64,000 nucleotides of DNA, from the NCBI GenBank assembly GCA_032358255.1, contig JAULBX010007885.1:1-64000 (forward strand), read 5' to 3'. Shown one piece after another: positions 46,901 to 56,992 of the stretch. Source of the stretch: Heterotrichella gracilis. Taxonomy: Eukaryota > Sar > Xanthophyceae > Tribonematales > Xanthonemataceae. A program made the position numbers and the translations under genes. Below the pieces are notes generated by a model that was not told where the DNA came from, did no database searches, and was given only the letters and a program-made list of their open reading frames with translations. The number at the start of each line of letters is the position of its first letter. The stretch's first letter is position 1.

Positions 46901-47371
46901 CAATGGCCAGCATGTTGTAGAGGATGATGGTGGTGAAGTACACACCCAGGCCAACCGACTCCTGCCCTATGCGCCTGGGTGCGGAGTTGAGGTTGAAGGG
47001 GCGCTGGGTGCCGGGTATGGGCATGCCCTCAGAGTCCCTGCTCCACCGGTACAACAGCTGCTTTTCTCGGTACCGCAATGCCTCCTCCCTGCAAGAAAAG
47101 GTGGCTGGGTTCAGTCCCAACAGGGATCGTGTCGGCGACTGGCTTTTGTGGCACAGTCAAACCAGCATGCCACAAGATGGAGTGAAGGTCATGGGCACCT
47201 GGAGGGCTTGGTGCTCCTCCTGGAGCTTGCCCTCCGTGGCTGCAGAGGCTGACCATTGGCCTGTGCATTTACATCCACTGACACAGAAGCGTCGTCCTCG
47301 GATGTTTTCCGGCTGCGTTGCTGCTGCAGCTCCACTGCAGGGGCACCCTCCTCCATGGCTGGCTGCTGCAA
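40988..47371 (-). CDS. OSCA/TMEM63 (DUF221, CSC1-like) mechanosensitive-type channel
   Basis: Twelve exons in phase: 47371-47199, 47088-46821, 46396-46171, 45930-45707, 45509-45310, 45019-44838, 44550-44331, 44134-43894, 43713-43559, 43243-42975, 42660-42260 and 42028-40988. They encode 1,199 residues. After a first membrane segment (IILYNMLAIGLCLLSLYPII) comes a Cys-rich loop, then a second (LFLAQLTFMVWLLFL). A cytosolic RRM-like domain follows (YAVLLDGVDTRITSDQELMD), with a coiled segment. TDIWWENVGVRGLAGARR matches the family D-I-I-W-E-N-L signature. Seven or more further helices follow, with WLVVKLSAFYLANSF and FWTGLAVWLLLFLAPV among them. The last 350 residues are a Pro/Ser-rich tail with FPSPM repeats. 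Family members are osmo- or mechanosensitive cation channels, or scramblases. The start follows a TGCAG, so an upstream exon is possible. Confidence 0.87.
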
Positions 47372-47644
47372 GCAGGAGAGGAGTGGTTTGCAGCGTTATA
47401 CACAACTGGGAAGGAAGAGTCAGGTACAAGAGGTTCTTCCATGTAACATTATGCACAAGGAGGGCTTTCCAGTACGGGGCACATCCTGTAATCCCTCTCT
47501 AGTGACCAACCAGTGTACTGCTACAAAGACTCAGCACCAATGCCAGCAAGTCTTCCCGCAGCACAACAATAGCATTATGCCATCATGAGTAGCTTTGTGA
47601 TATATGTGCTGATTGATATTGGACACCCCGCATTCACAGTCGCA

Positions 47645-47701
47645 GACTCATACTATGAGTCAACTGTGAGTCACTGGGAAGAACTGTCACAGTGACTCAC
47701 A
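47645..47701. promoter_or_regulatory. cluster of TGAGTCA (bZIP-type) sites upstream of the OSCA-like gene
   Basis: TGAGTCA at 47656 and 47667, TGACTCA at 47693 and a GACTCAT half at 47645 fall within 57 bases. Two palindromes organise them: GACTCAT-act-ATGAGTC (47645-47661) and TGTGAGTCACT / AGTGACTCACA (47665-47701). It lies about 275 bases upstream of the channel gene's first codon. TGAGTCA is the classic GCN4/AP-1-like bZIP site. Function is inferred. Confidence 0.5.
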
Positions 47702-48396
47702 TACCGGGATGCCTTCTTACTGTGGATCACAAGCAACAAGCAACCAGACAACAGGTTAGAAGTCAACAAGCCCTGTCGCGTTTCGATGAGAGCCACAACT
47801 GTTCGTTTTGCACTTACCTTGAGTGGCTGAGGTCCTCCACTTCTCGGATGCCCACTAGCGGTCAAACCACGTCATCTGACAGTGTTTTCGCCGGACCCAC
47901 TGTAGAAGCATACCCTGTGTGCGCCAAATACTGCACTGCTTTCAGAACTTGTAAAGTGTCCACAAACTTAGATCGTTTACTTAGTCGTCGTGTACCGGTA
48001 CAGGTTTCTGACCGAACGCCCCTCGCACATTAATGCCTGACGTTCTAAAGCCTACACTTCAGGTGCAACGTTACAACGAATAACATATCGACAAAAGCTC
48101 CCAGGTTAAAGCCAACAGCCATTTCTTTGTTGTTGACGAACACAAATGCATGCAAATTGGGGGGTAATATGATCATGTTGACGAGGGAGGGCACGGGATG
48201 AGCCCTAGTAGGCATGGTGCAACGTATCAGAGGTGCTGTGCCATGTGGGTGTAGCAGTAGTTAAGCAGTGGGTTGTACATTCATTAACACACCCGCGCGA
48301 ATGATACCTGGCACATACAGCGGGGGTCCAGGTTCTGAACTGAACCTGCACAGCCTTAAAGTTTTCCAACTATAAGGGCTAGCCGAAAACACGCGT

Positions 48397-48425
48397 TTTT
48401 GTGATACCTCAGAAGTATCACAAAA
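48397..48425. repeat. perfect 11-bp stem-loop
   Basis: TTTTGTGATAC and GTATCACAAAA flank a 7-base loop. It lies about 290 bases beyond the SNM1 stop (minus strand) and could be part of its 3' flank. Confidence 0.7.
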
Positions 48426-48716
48426 TAATGGGAATTGTGCTACTCAACAATCCTCTACCTGTCTGTACCCTGGTTTAGAGAGGCCAGTTTGTGTGTACAA
48501 ATCCGAGGTGCCATTGACAGGTAGGTGCAGAGCGGCAGACTGCTGAGTGAAACTCTTTCAACTGAGGAGTCAGCTTCCTTAAACCAAAAACCCTCTCAAA
48601 GTCAAGCTCACATGCATTGAACTGTACAAATAACCATTTAAGCAGCGCAGACACCTTGTGTTCCACATGGCTTTTACACACGGCACCAGGTACAGCAATT
48701 GGCGCAAGCCACTGCC

Positions 48717-51693
48717 TCACTGCTTCAAGCGCTTTGTGCTCGATGGTTGCTGCAGGAATGCAGCAATGCTTGTCTGCTTCCTTGCCGAGCCGCTCCCTGA
48801 GGCGCTTGATCGGCTCCCTTTTTGCAGTGCATCCCATATGCGCTGCTGCTGCACAATATCAATAGCAGCTATGTCTACCACTGCCTCTTCCACACCCTCC
48901 TGCCCTCCGGAACAGCCAGCCTCAGGGCACTTCTCAAAGCCCAATGGCTGCCTGCCTGGTGACTTCTTGGTCCCTCCAGAGTCCAAATGCCGGTAGCCGA
49001 GGATAAGTGGCCGCAGATTGGTGCGGGCGGATTGGCTGGAGCTGCGCGCAACGCCCGATGGGGTGCGGGGCACCTGCTGGTGTGAGGCAGCGGCTGGCTC
49101 ACGTGCTGCACCCTCCTGTGTGCCTGCTGGCCTAGAATCGGATTCAAAGGGGCTGCCAGAAGCATTCACGGGCGGCGATGAGAAGTAATGAGGCTGGAAT
49201 GGGTCGCTGGAATCATCTAGCATGTCAATTGCAAGCTCTATAGAGTCGCCAGAGTCCTGGATGCCATCTGGGGCAAGCACATCCTGGCAAGCGCCGACAT
49301 CACCCACACCCTGCAATGGCGGCGAACCGCCATATGCCACAGGCGCCTGCACCACGTCCACTGCTGCTGTCACGCAACCCTCAGCAAGTGCCTGACCTGC
49401 AGAATGCGCAGCATCAACTGCTCCTCCAGGTGATGCCTCTCCTGCTGGCGGCGCCGGCCCCCCGGTAGCGCGGCCGCATAGCGGCTTAGCCGTGGTGGGT
49501 GCCCTGAGGTACGCATCCAGCTTTGACTTGTCCCTTGACAGGTCCATGACGCATGCCAGGTGGTCAAGCACGCGGCGCGCGGCGGCGGGGGTGGCGGCGT
49601 TGACGGTGGGAGTGATGCGGCCTGGCCTGCGGGGGTGGCCATGGGGGTGAGCACACGTGTGAAGCAGCTGGTGTGTATTGATCATATTCACATGCCAATA
49701 CTGATTTTTTCCAAATGGCAATCACGCATGTGCCCACCAGGCAGACGCATGCCAACACGATTAAACTTCTGTGTTGATCATATTGCACACTCCTTGAATG
49801 AGGACAGGTACAGGGTGGCACAATAGCTTTGGTATCCACTGTGCAGTGCACCTGCCTGAGGGAGCGCACGCAGTCCAGCAGGTCACTGAATGACGAGTGC
49901 TCCGAGTATGGCACGCCGTACACCGCCACACAGCTGTGGCGCTTCACGCTCAGCGCACCAGACTTCTGATAGGACCAGCCTGAAACAGGTGCACAGTCCA
50001 AGTGTTACTTTATCAGAGCTTTACTGCTCACGGCTACATATGGTAACAGCAGCTTCTCCCCCTCGTTTTAAGTGTGTCACCAGTACTTAGGGCGATGGAC
50101 ACACATTGCACAGCAGCTGCAGCAATTTGCAGCATGTTTTCTGTCCCAAATACAAAATATAAGACAAACCTTCTAGCAAATCTACAAACATACCTATTTT
50201 TGTTGTTTGATAGAAACATCTACAACTTGGTATATAACGACAGCCCTTCTCCTGTGATACAGTGCGCGGCGTGTCCCACCTGTTGGCCTGAACGACACCA
50301 CTTGCTCCCACCCGCCTGCCTTGGCGATCTGCAGCAGCCCCGGTACGGCCAGCTGTGCGCCCATGAACGCCACGTGGATGCGCGCTGCAGCTGGGTCATC
50401 GGTGAGCAGCGCCATGTCAGCCTCAGGGAGGGCCAGCAGCTCAAGCACCTGGGGGAGTCATAGTCTGAGAGAAGGACGGAGAGGAAATGCAGCAATGGTG
50501 TCAATGAAATCCCACATGGTTTGTGTGCACTGAAGGTTCAGCATTGCAGGATCCTCAACGAAGGAGCCTTACGGGCCTGACACCACTGCTGTTCTGCAAA
50601 ACGGCCAGACATTTTTTAACTTCAGGAAGTACATCAGAACGCCCTTCAGTTCCATGCCACTCACCCGCCTCTTCTCGGGTGACACGTGCACCCTGTGGCC
50701 CAGCGCACGTGCCGCCCCCATGAAGGCGCGCTCCTTGCCTATCTGGTACGCACCAACCACAAACAGGGTGCGCTGCTTCTGGCGCTGGGCCTCGCGCATT
50801 GCATGGATCATGGCAACGATGGCATCCTCCTGCAGGGGTTGAAGATGCAGAATTGACCGCAGGGGTGAAGCACTTGACATGGGCTGAGATAGAGCTATGG
50901 GTGTCACATTTTGTGGATGAAGATGGTGGCCAAAGGGGTGGTGCGAGCGGGCACCAGCAGCCCTGCCGGCGCCTCAGATGGCGGAAAGACACATGCAGAC
51001 ATTGTAAGGGGTGATGTGCCATGGAGTGCAGTATAATCCATGTGGTTGTTGCTGGTGCTCACCTGTGACGGGAACGTGTACTTTGGGTGGCAGTATGTTG
51101 TGTCCAAGAATAGGTGGTCCACCCGCACGCCCTTCAGCGCAGGGTGGGCAGCCATCCAGGGCTGCCACCTGCATGCATTGCAATGCAACATTGGCCAGTC
51201 TGCGGCGATGGACATGCATTCGCACTCATATGTCTGTTTGTTTTTTCTGAAAATTATTCTAAAGGGTTTATGCCAGCTGGAATGATGCATTAGCAAAGCC
51301 ATGCCAGCACGACACGCACCGCATGTCCCCCGTGTGAAGGATGACGCTGCACTCATTCCCCCCCTTGGGCACTTTGAACAGCAGCATGACCGCCCCCGGG
51401 CAGTGGTTCGCGTCCATGGCTGTCACCTCCACCCCCTCCACCACACTAGGCACATCCAGCTGCAGCTCCCGCACGCGCTGCGCTGGCAATCCCATGTGCC
51501 CCGTCAGCAGCGCGGCAGTGACTGGGGAGCAGTACACCACGCCGCTGCGGAAGTGCTTGCTCAGGCCTATGGTGTGGTCTGAGTGGTAGTGCGTCAGGAA
51601 ATAGGCCCTGCACCGCGCCTGCTGAAATCTGAACCCATCGACCAAGAAATCTGTCCCCGGCACCCACTTTATTCCCTCCACCTGGCTAGCCAT
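48717..51693 (-). CDS. SNM1/Pso2-family DNA cross-link repair nuclease
   Basis: Six exons in phase (51693-51320, 51168-51063, 50829-50665, 50448-50280, 49979-49856, 49626-48717), 615 residues. The metallo-beta-lactamase core is intact: THYHSDH (HxHxDH metal motif), DANHCPGAVMLLF and ILHTGDMR. The beta-CASP part follows: LFLDTTYCHPKYTFPSQ, FVVGAYQIGKERAF and VPYSEHSSFSDLL, leading into RPGRITPTVN. The fold is a 5' exonuclease that repairs interstrand cross-links (SNM1A/Pso2, DCLRE1A) or processes telomeres (Apollo). Lack of an N-terminal UBZ extension makes it closer in size to Apollo. The C-terminal 250 residues are low complexity and contain KQTSIAAFL, a PIP-box-like motif. Intron 5 has a GC donor (GCAGGT); the family motif spanning the junction fixes it. 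Confidence 0.92.
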
Positions 51694-51731
51694 GGTGGGT
51701 GGGCTGTGTGCAGGTGTTCACTGCCTGTCTG

Positions 51732-52137
51732 TCATGCTACAAACTCGTCATCCTCGTCTTCGTCCCCTTGGTCCACATCCTCGTCATCATCGTCATCATC
51801 GTCAGTCAAGTCCTCGTCAGTGTCCTCGCCTGGGTTGGAATTGAAACACACATTAAAACTGAAATTGAAATGGAAATTTAAATCGCACTGTGGTATGGGG
51901 TGCGGACTACTTAGTCAGGCAGATAGGATGTCCAGATCGCAGCATGTTGCCTACTGGTCTTGTCACAGGGGATGCTGCCAGGTTGCATGGAAAAGTGGCA
52001 CAGCCAACTGACAGCGAGTGCTGACACACGCTGCTGGAGAGCGTACCTTCCTCTGCCTGGTCAGGCTGTGGCTGTGGCTGTGGTCTGTGGGCACCGAGGG
52101 GGGTGGCGTTGCTCATGTACGAACGGACTTCTGCAAA
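51732..52137 (-). CDS. small protein with acidic tail, 3' exons only
   Basis: Two exons join in phase (52137-52047 and 51829-51732). The first encodes FAEVRSYMSNATPLGAH and a Pro/Gln repeat (PQPQPQPD). The second is almost wholly acidic (DEDLTDDDDDDDEDVDQ) and ends DDEFVA before a TGA. A further minus-strand stretch at about 52728-52639, preceded by a CCACAG acceptor, could be an upstream exon (TLEELTTSIDEESVVLKQEL, helical), but no donor and phase were found that join it. The start is unknown. Asp/Glu tails of this kind are common in nuclear proteins that contact histones or basic partners. No family is recognised. It lies head to head with MIS12. Confidence 0.45.
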
Positions 52138-53223
52138 CTGCAAATGGCAACAGAGGAGGCTGGTTGTTTGGAGTCTGTGTGACCAAGATTGTGGACCAGT
52201 TCAGCTTGGGGAGGTGTGTGCAGTGAGTTGTTTGCATATCATTCAGTCCAAAACAGGTGCAGCAATGATTTTGTCAAAGCACCAGATACTACAAGGGCTT
52301 TCATTTCATATGTATAAAAAATCCCACTGGTGGTGGAACAGCACTGTGAGCACAGCATGCACAGCATGGCACGGGCAAACTCGGAAGGCATGCTGCTCCT
52401 CAAAGTGGCAAGGCCTTGAAGTGGCTCTCTAGAGCGTGTCTGGAAGATGAACTCTGGCACAGCAAGCCAGCTCAAAAGTTAGCTGCGTGGGCAAAGCATG
52501 AGTGATGGAGACAAGTCCCCAGACTTGTACTCTAGCACAACCTCGTCACCAACAACACTGTGTGGCAGAGCCTTGGTATTTATTGCTCTGCCAAAGGAAA
52601 TGGGCAACCCTGGGTGAGCCTGGGCTAGACTATTGCCTTGCCGTCTGCTGTAGCTCGAGCTCCTGCTTCAGGACGACAGACTCTTCGTCGATGCTTGTGG
52701 TTAATTCTTCGAGGGTTCGTGGCTGAAGCTGTGGAAAGAGAAACGTGCCCATGCTGCCTTGTCAGCCAACAAGCTCACCTCGAAACTGCCCAGGGATGGT
52801 TGGCATATGCATGCATTAGGAAGGCCTGGTTGACTATTCGAAGGAGGCACTGGAAACGACCGCGAGTGCTACTTGCGCGGTATATGGTTAATACAGCAGT
52901 ATCATAACAGCATCACGCTTGACCAACCTACGCAACGCTGAACATCGCCCATCTGCAGAACACTCCTCCCGATACACATTCAGTAATATAACCCCTGACG
53001 TTCAAACCCATGTCATGGTCACAGTGAGACCGTGGCCAGCTTTGTTTGCGAGGCAAAATACCCACAAGCAATGACAGACAGAAAGTGTCATTATTCTGTT
53101 CCGTGCCTGCTGTTACTCACTAAGTGGCCGTGGTCTCTGCTTGCTGCCGAAAGTTGACCCCACAACAGAACAGACGAAAATTTGAAACCCGGAGGGCTGC
53201 AAGCTTACAACACAAAGGCAGCA
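52138..53223. other. gap: probable 5' exons of the acidic protein and divergent promoter
   Basis: A plausible helical exon lies at 52639-52728 on the minus strand. The rest shows no coding signal. The MIS12 promoter should lie at its right-hand end. Confidence 0.35.
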
Positions 53224-55163
53224 ATGAGTACTCCAGCGCAACACGACCCTGTGGACTTGCGACCGCAGGCTGTAGTCGACGACATAATCAACGCGGTGCG
53301 AGCCATCATTCAAGTGGGCACCGCTTGCCCGCACCATCCAGGCATTGGTGTCTCGGTGTTCATAACCGGTGGAAGAAGGGTTTATAGTCAGTCAAGTCCA
53401 AAAAGCAAAGTCCGCAGACAACTGCAGAGTTGTCTAGCTTCTCCTGAAGCGCATGGCTTGGTTGTGCAACACTGTCAATCTTGTCTCATACCTTGCCTTG
53501 CCTTGCCTAGTGACAAAGGGGCTGAACCATGCCTGACAAGGTGCCTGGTTCTGCAGGTCAACGAGTATTGTGCAGATGGGTTCGATACCATGGACGAGTA
53601 AGTTCCCCAAAAGCACTTTACATCCACTGCTGCATGCATGCATATGCCAACCGGGCACCCGCAATTGTTACTCTGGTGGCCCTGCAGTTGCTCACCGCTG
53701 TTTGTGCAAGATCATACTGGAGACGTTACACTGCTGCAAATTGTAAGCTGTTTTTGGAACTCCACCTTGCCGTTCTTACCATTGCAGGTGTGTGTTGCGG
53801 GAGCTGAAACTCACTCCTGAGGAGTCACAAAGCTATCTCAAGGTAGAGTGCCAAAAGTCCTTGCGCCAAGATGCTGCAACACCCCACATTACCCATTCCA
53901 CCCACGGCTGCTGTTTGCTATGCCAGGGGTCAGAGGCGTTCTACAACAGCACCAAAGCGTCACTTGCTGAGCAGCTGGGCGTGTTTGAGCAGTATGCACT
54001 GCAAACCTGCCTGCACATACCTGCGGGTCTGATGTTGGAGGAGGTACGGACAGTAAAAATGAAGCTGGGAGAGGATTAACTGTAGGTGCTGCTACCGCTG
54101 CCTTATCAGTACCCACTTTCTCACCACGGGTCACCAATGCCCTGTGCTGCAGGAACCCTCCTCGTCAGTGGATACGAGCGGGGGGGACGATGCAGTAGAG
54201 GCTGAGCTGGACCAGCAACTGACACAGCTGCGGGGGGAGATAGCAACGGTGAGGCATTACTATAGCAACCTGATCGTTGATAGGCGAGCGAGGTGCACAT
54301 ATTAGCATATGTCGACCCAAGTTATGGAAGCCCATGTCCACGCTGGACTGCTTTCATTGCATGCATGCAGAGCACAGCTGATGGCTTCCTGCGCTGTGTG
54401 CAGGTTCGGTCATCGTATCGCCAGGCACAGTCTGAACTCTTTGACCTGGAATCCGAGTTGCGGTCGTATGGTAAGGCCTGCCTTTCGTGCCGCATTCGCA
54501 CTGTGTGTTCACTCCTTGCACATGCCATCCATGTGTCACTGCTGTTGTGGATCATTCACGTTGGTATAAGGATGGATCTTTAATCCTAGGGTGTTTTCAT
54601 CTGCAGGGAACGTGGGTGAGCTGGCCAGTGTGGTGTCAGTGGTAGGCCACACTGGAGCGGAGGGCATTGCAGCGGATGCAGCCGCCATTGCAGGCGCAGC
54701 ACTCAGGCTCCAGCCCCTGCTGCGGCGAGCAGACGAGCTGAGGCGGGCCAGGCAGGAAGGGCTGCCCCAGGCACAAGGCACGGCGCGGCAAGGTGGGTGG
54801 CGCATGTGTCGTTTGATGTCGGCATAAACGTATAAAATGCACCATTGTGGCTGGGCCGCCCATGAAGCATGCATTTACATAATGCATAGTTCACACTTCA
54901 CTCAGTCACTCCTCCCATAACGACAATTTATTAAACGATTTAAATCTATGTATCCGTCATGTCACCCATTTTTCCATGGCCAATTCCTGCAAATGGCATA
55001 GTGACACCAACCCCATGGTGAGATGGTCGCGACCTCTAATTTGGCGCTCCACCATTGTGTTGTTGCAGTGCTTGCCGACAAGGAGGTGATCCGGCGGCAG
55101 GCTGCTGTGAAGGGCGTGCAGTCAGAGGATTTGCGGCGCCTGCAGGAGCGGCTGGCAAGCTGA
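53224..55163 (+). CDS. MIS12: MIS12/MTW1 kinetochore complex subunit
   Basis: Eight exons in phase: 53224-53295, 53557-53597, 53788-53842, 53927-54043, 54153-54248, 54404-54470, 54607-54792 and 55069-55163; 242 residues, close to the family's length. The head is VVDDIINAVNEYCADGFDTM followed by ELKLTPEESQSYL. The family's core signature is FYNSTKASLAEQLGVFEQYA then LQTCLHIPAGLMLEE, equivalent to the W-E-K-Y-C-L-x-x-C-F-x-V-P-E-G-F of plant MIS12. ELDQQLTQLRGEI and SELFDLESELRSYG are the coiled-coil stalk. MIS12 is the scaffold linking CENP-C at centromeric chromatin to NDC80. Exon 1 ends at a GTGCGA donor chosen because it restores the continuous helix; reading on to a later donor would insert unrelated sequence. 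Exons are short, so the first two junctions are the least sure. Confidence 0.82.
53491..53508. repeat. (CCTTG)n microsatellite in MIS12 intron 1
   Basis: Between three and four copies of CCTTG lie within the first intron. Confidence 0.7.
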
Positions 55164-56992
55164 GTTGCCAGCAGGAGGCCGTGCATGCAATGGACCACGT
55201 GCGGGGGGGAGGCACAGCGATGTTGCGCAGCATGCCAGCGGGTGCTTTGATTCTGCCACAAGCCCCCATTGTACACTACATAACTTGTCTGCTGCGTGGC
55301 TACATGCGTAGCACCAGCCGAGTTGGGTCGTGATGACTTGTGACAGCTTGATTTGTCGGTTTTCTGCTTCTAATGCTTATCTATTTGGATCATGTCGTAG
55401 CTCATGCCTTGCGCAAGACACAGCAGCGCGGGGCAGTATTCAGAGTTGAATTATCGGTTATACAAAAATTACCTGTTGTCTTCTTCCAGGCTTTCCATGC
55501 CGCATGGAGTTGGCTGCAGCAGGCATGCACTGTGTATGGTCAGCTTCAGCAGTTCTCGCGCTGCCGCCGTCATGCACCATGTGTTTAGGCAGCTACCCAT
55601 GTAAAGACCCTGCAACATGCCCCATTCTGCCCCTTTCAACATTGCTGCTAATGCTGCCGCCGTGGTAATGCCATGCCTTATCTGCAGTGGCCCTAGAGGC
55701 AGATCACTGTACTGTATCCATCTCAGATAATTGACAAGCCAGTGGTGACCATTTCTGAGACTGGACGAGGTCTTGCTGGTCTTCACCCATCACGTGACTG
55801 GATTGTAAGGGAAAGTAGTTGCATTATTGCAGTGCTTCAACATCAAACAGGGTGGGTACTTAGTTGAGCAGTGTTGCCGCGTTGAAACTGAAAACCCAGT
55901 TGCAGTGCTTCAAGCGCAACAACATTAAAAAACGGCAAATGTGTTAAAGTAGGCGCGTTCATGCTGGGGGTTGAAGTCTTTTGAAAGTCTGGCATGGACA
56001 CAGTGAATGGTACACCACTCAGTGTTGAACTTGTGGCAAGGCACCATGCATGCATGGCCAAGAGGAGAGCAGCCTGCCTCTGTGGGGCTCACTGGGACTC
56101 AGGGGCTGGTTGCGCAGGTCCCCTTGTCACAATGTTCAAGTTACATCAGGCAGCAATGCCATCCTGCCTGCAAGTACTTGGGGAGCTGCCGGTGCTGTGC
56201 GGTGTCACATAGAGTCTGTGACCAGTTGGATTGAAAAAACCTGAGTACAATGAACCCTTCAAGCCTCAGATATCCTCGCCCTGTACAGCATGCTGACTGT
56301 ACCTTGTCACCCACTTCGGGGTAGCTAAAAGCAGGTCCAGGTGGAAACACTCAGCTGGCAAATGAGTGGCACTTGCACCGTTCACAGTGAACATCAGTGC
56401 ACATAGCTGGAGGAAAGTTGGGAAACAACCGGTTTTGTACCTAAAACAACGACTCCGGTAGTTCATAACTGGCACCCACTGGGTGACTCGAGAGGTTCTC
56501 CCTGTGGCAGAACGCCATGCATGTGGGTGGTTCGCCTGCCAAATCCCCCTACGCGTATACGTTCTCTTTACTAGTTTGGCGTTGAAAGATACCACGTAGG
56601 CGCTAGTCTCATACAGCAGTTGGTCACAGGTTACTGGGCGTTATTGTTCAAGCGGGACATTCCGTTGCATGCCGCTTAGTTTCCAATGTGACTTCCAAGT
56701 GACGCAGAACATACTAGCTGCCAACAACTACGAACCCACAAGTTGAAACACGTTATCTGGCTGTTTAAAGCTTACGGGCGTACACCAGCAACGGATCGCT
56801 CAGCTTACGGGCACATCTTATCACCTTATAGGCCACGAATGTTGCATGCAAAGCAACGGGTTGGTCAGCTACCAGAGGGCACGCCGGGCTTCTATGTTGG
56901 GGTATGGTATTTGGGCTAGTCTACTCTGCAATACAAAACTCTTTCAAAACTCTCCAGAACAAAAACAATTCCACTCTGTGCCACTCAGGGAC
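55164..56992. other. intergenic gap
   Basis: It contains a TGTAA at 55804 (possible MIS12 poly(A) site) and an ATGCAT palindrome near 56047. The first exon or promoter of the TauE/SafE gene should lie at its right end. No further gene was recognised. Confidence 0.4.

Larger units (their letters stand above)
47372..48716. other. intergenic gap: promoter of OSCA-like gene and 3' flank of SNM1
   Basis: It contains a cluster of TGAGTCA sites and inverted repeats (47645-47701) and a perfect stem-loop (48397-48425). No gene was recognised; open frames here overlap the SNM1 3' end in other frames. Confidence 0.45.

Noticed and set aside
48475-48837. Minus-strand open frame that could be an extra SNM1 exon or gene
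   Set aside because: It overlaps the SNM1 3' end in another frame and has no motif; the SNM1 stop at 48717 fits the phased chain.
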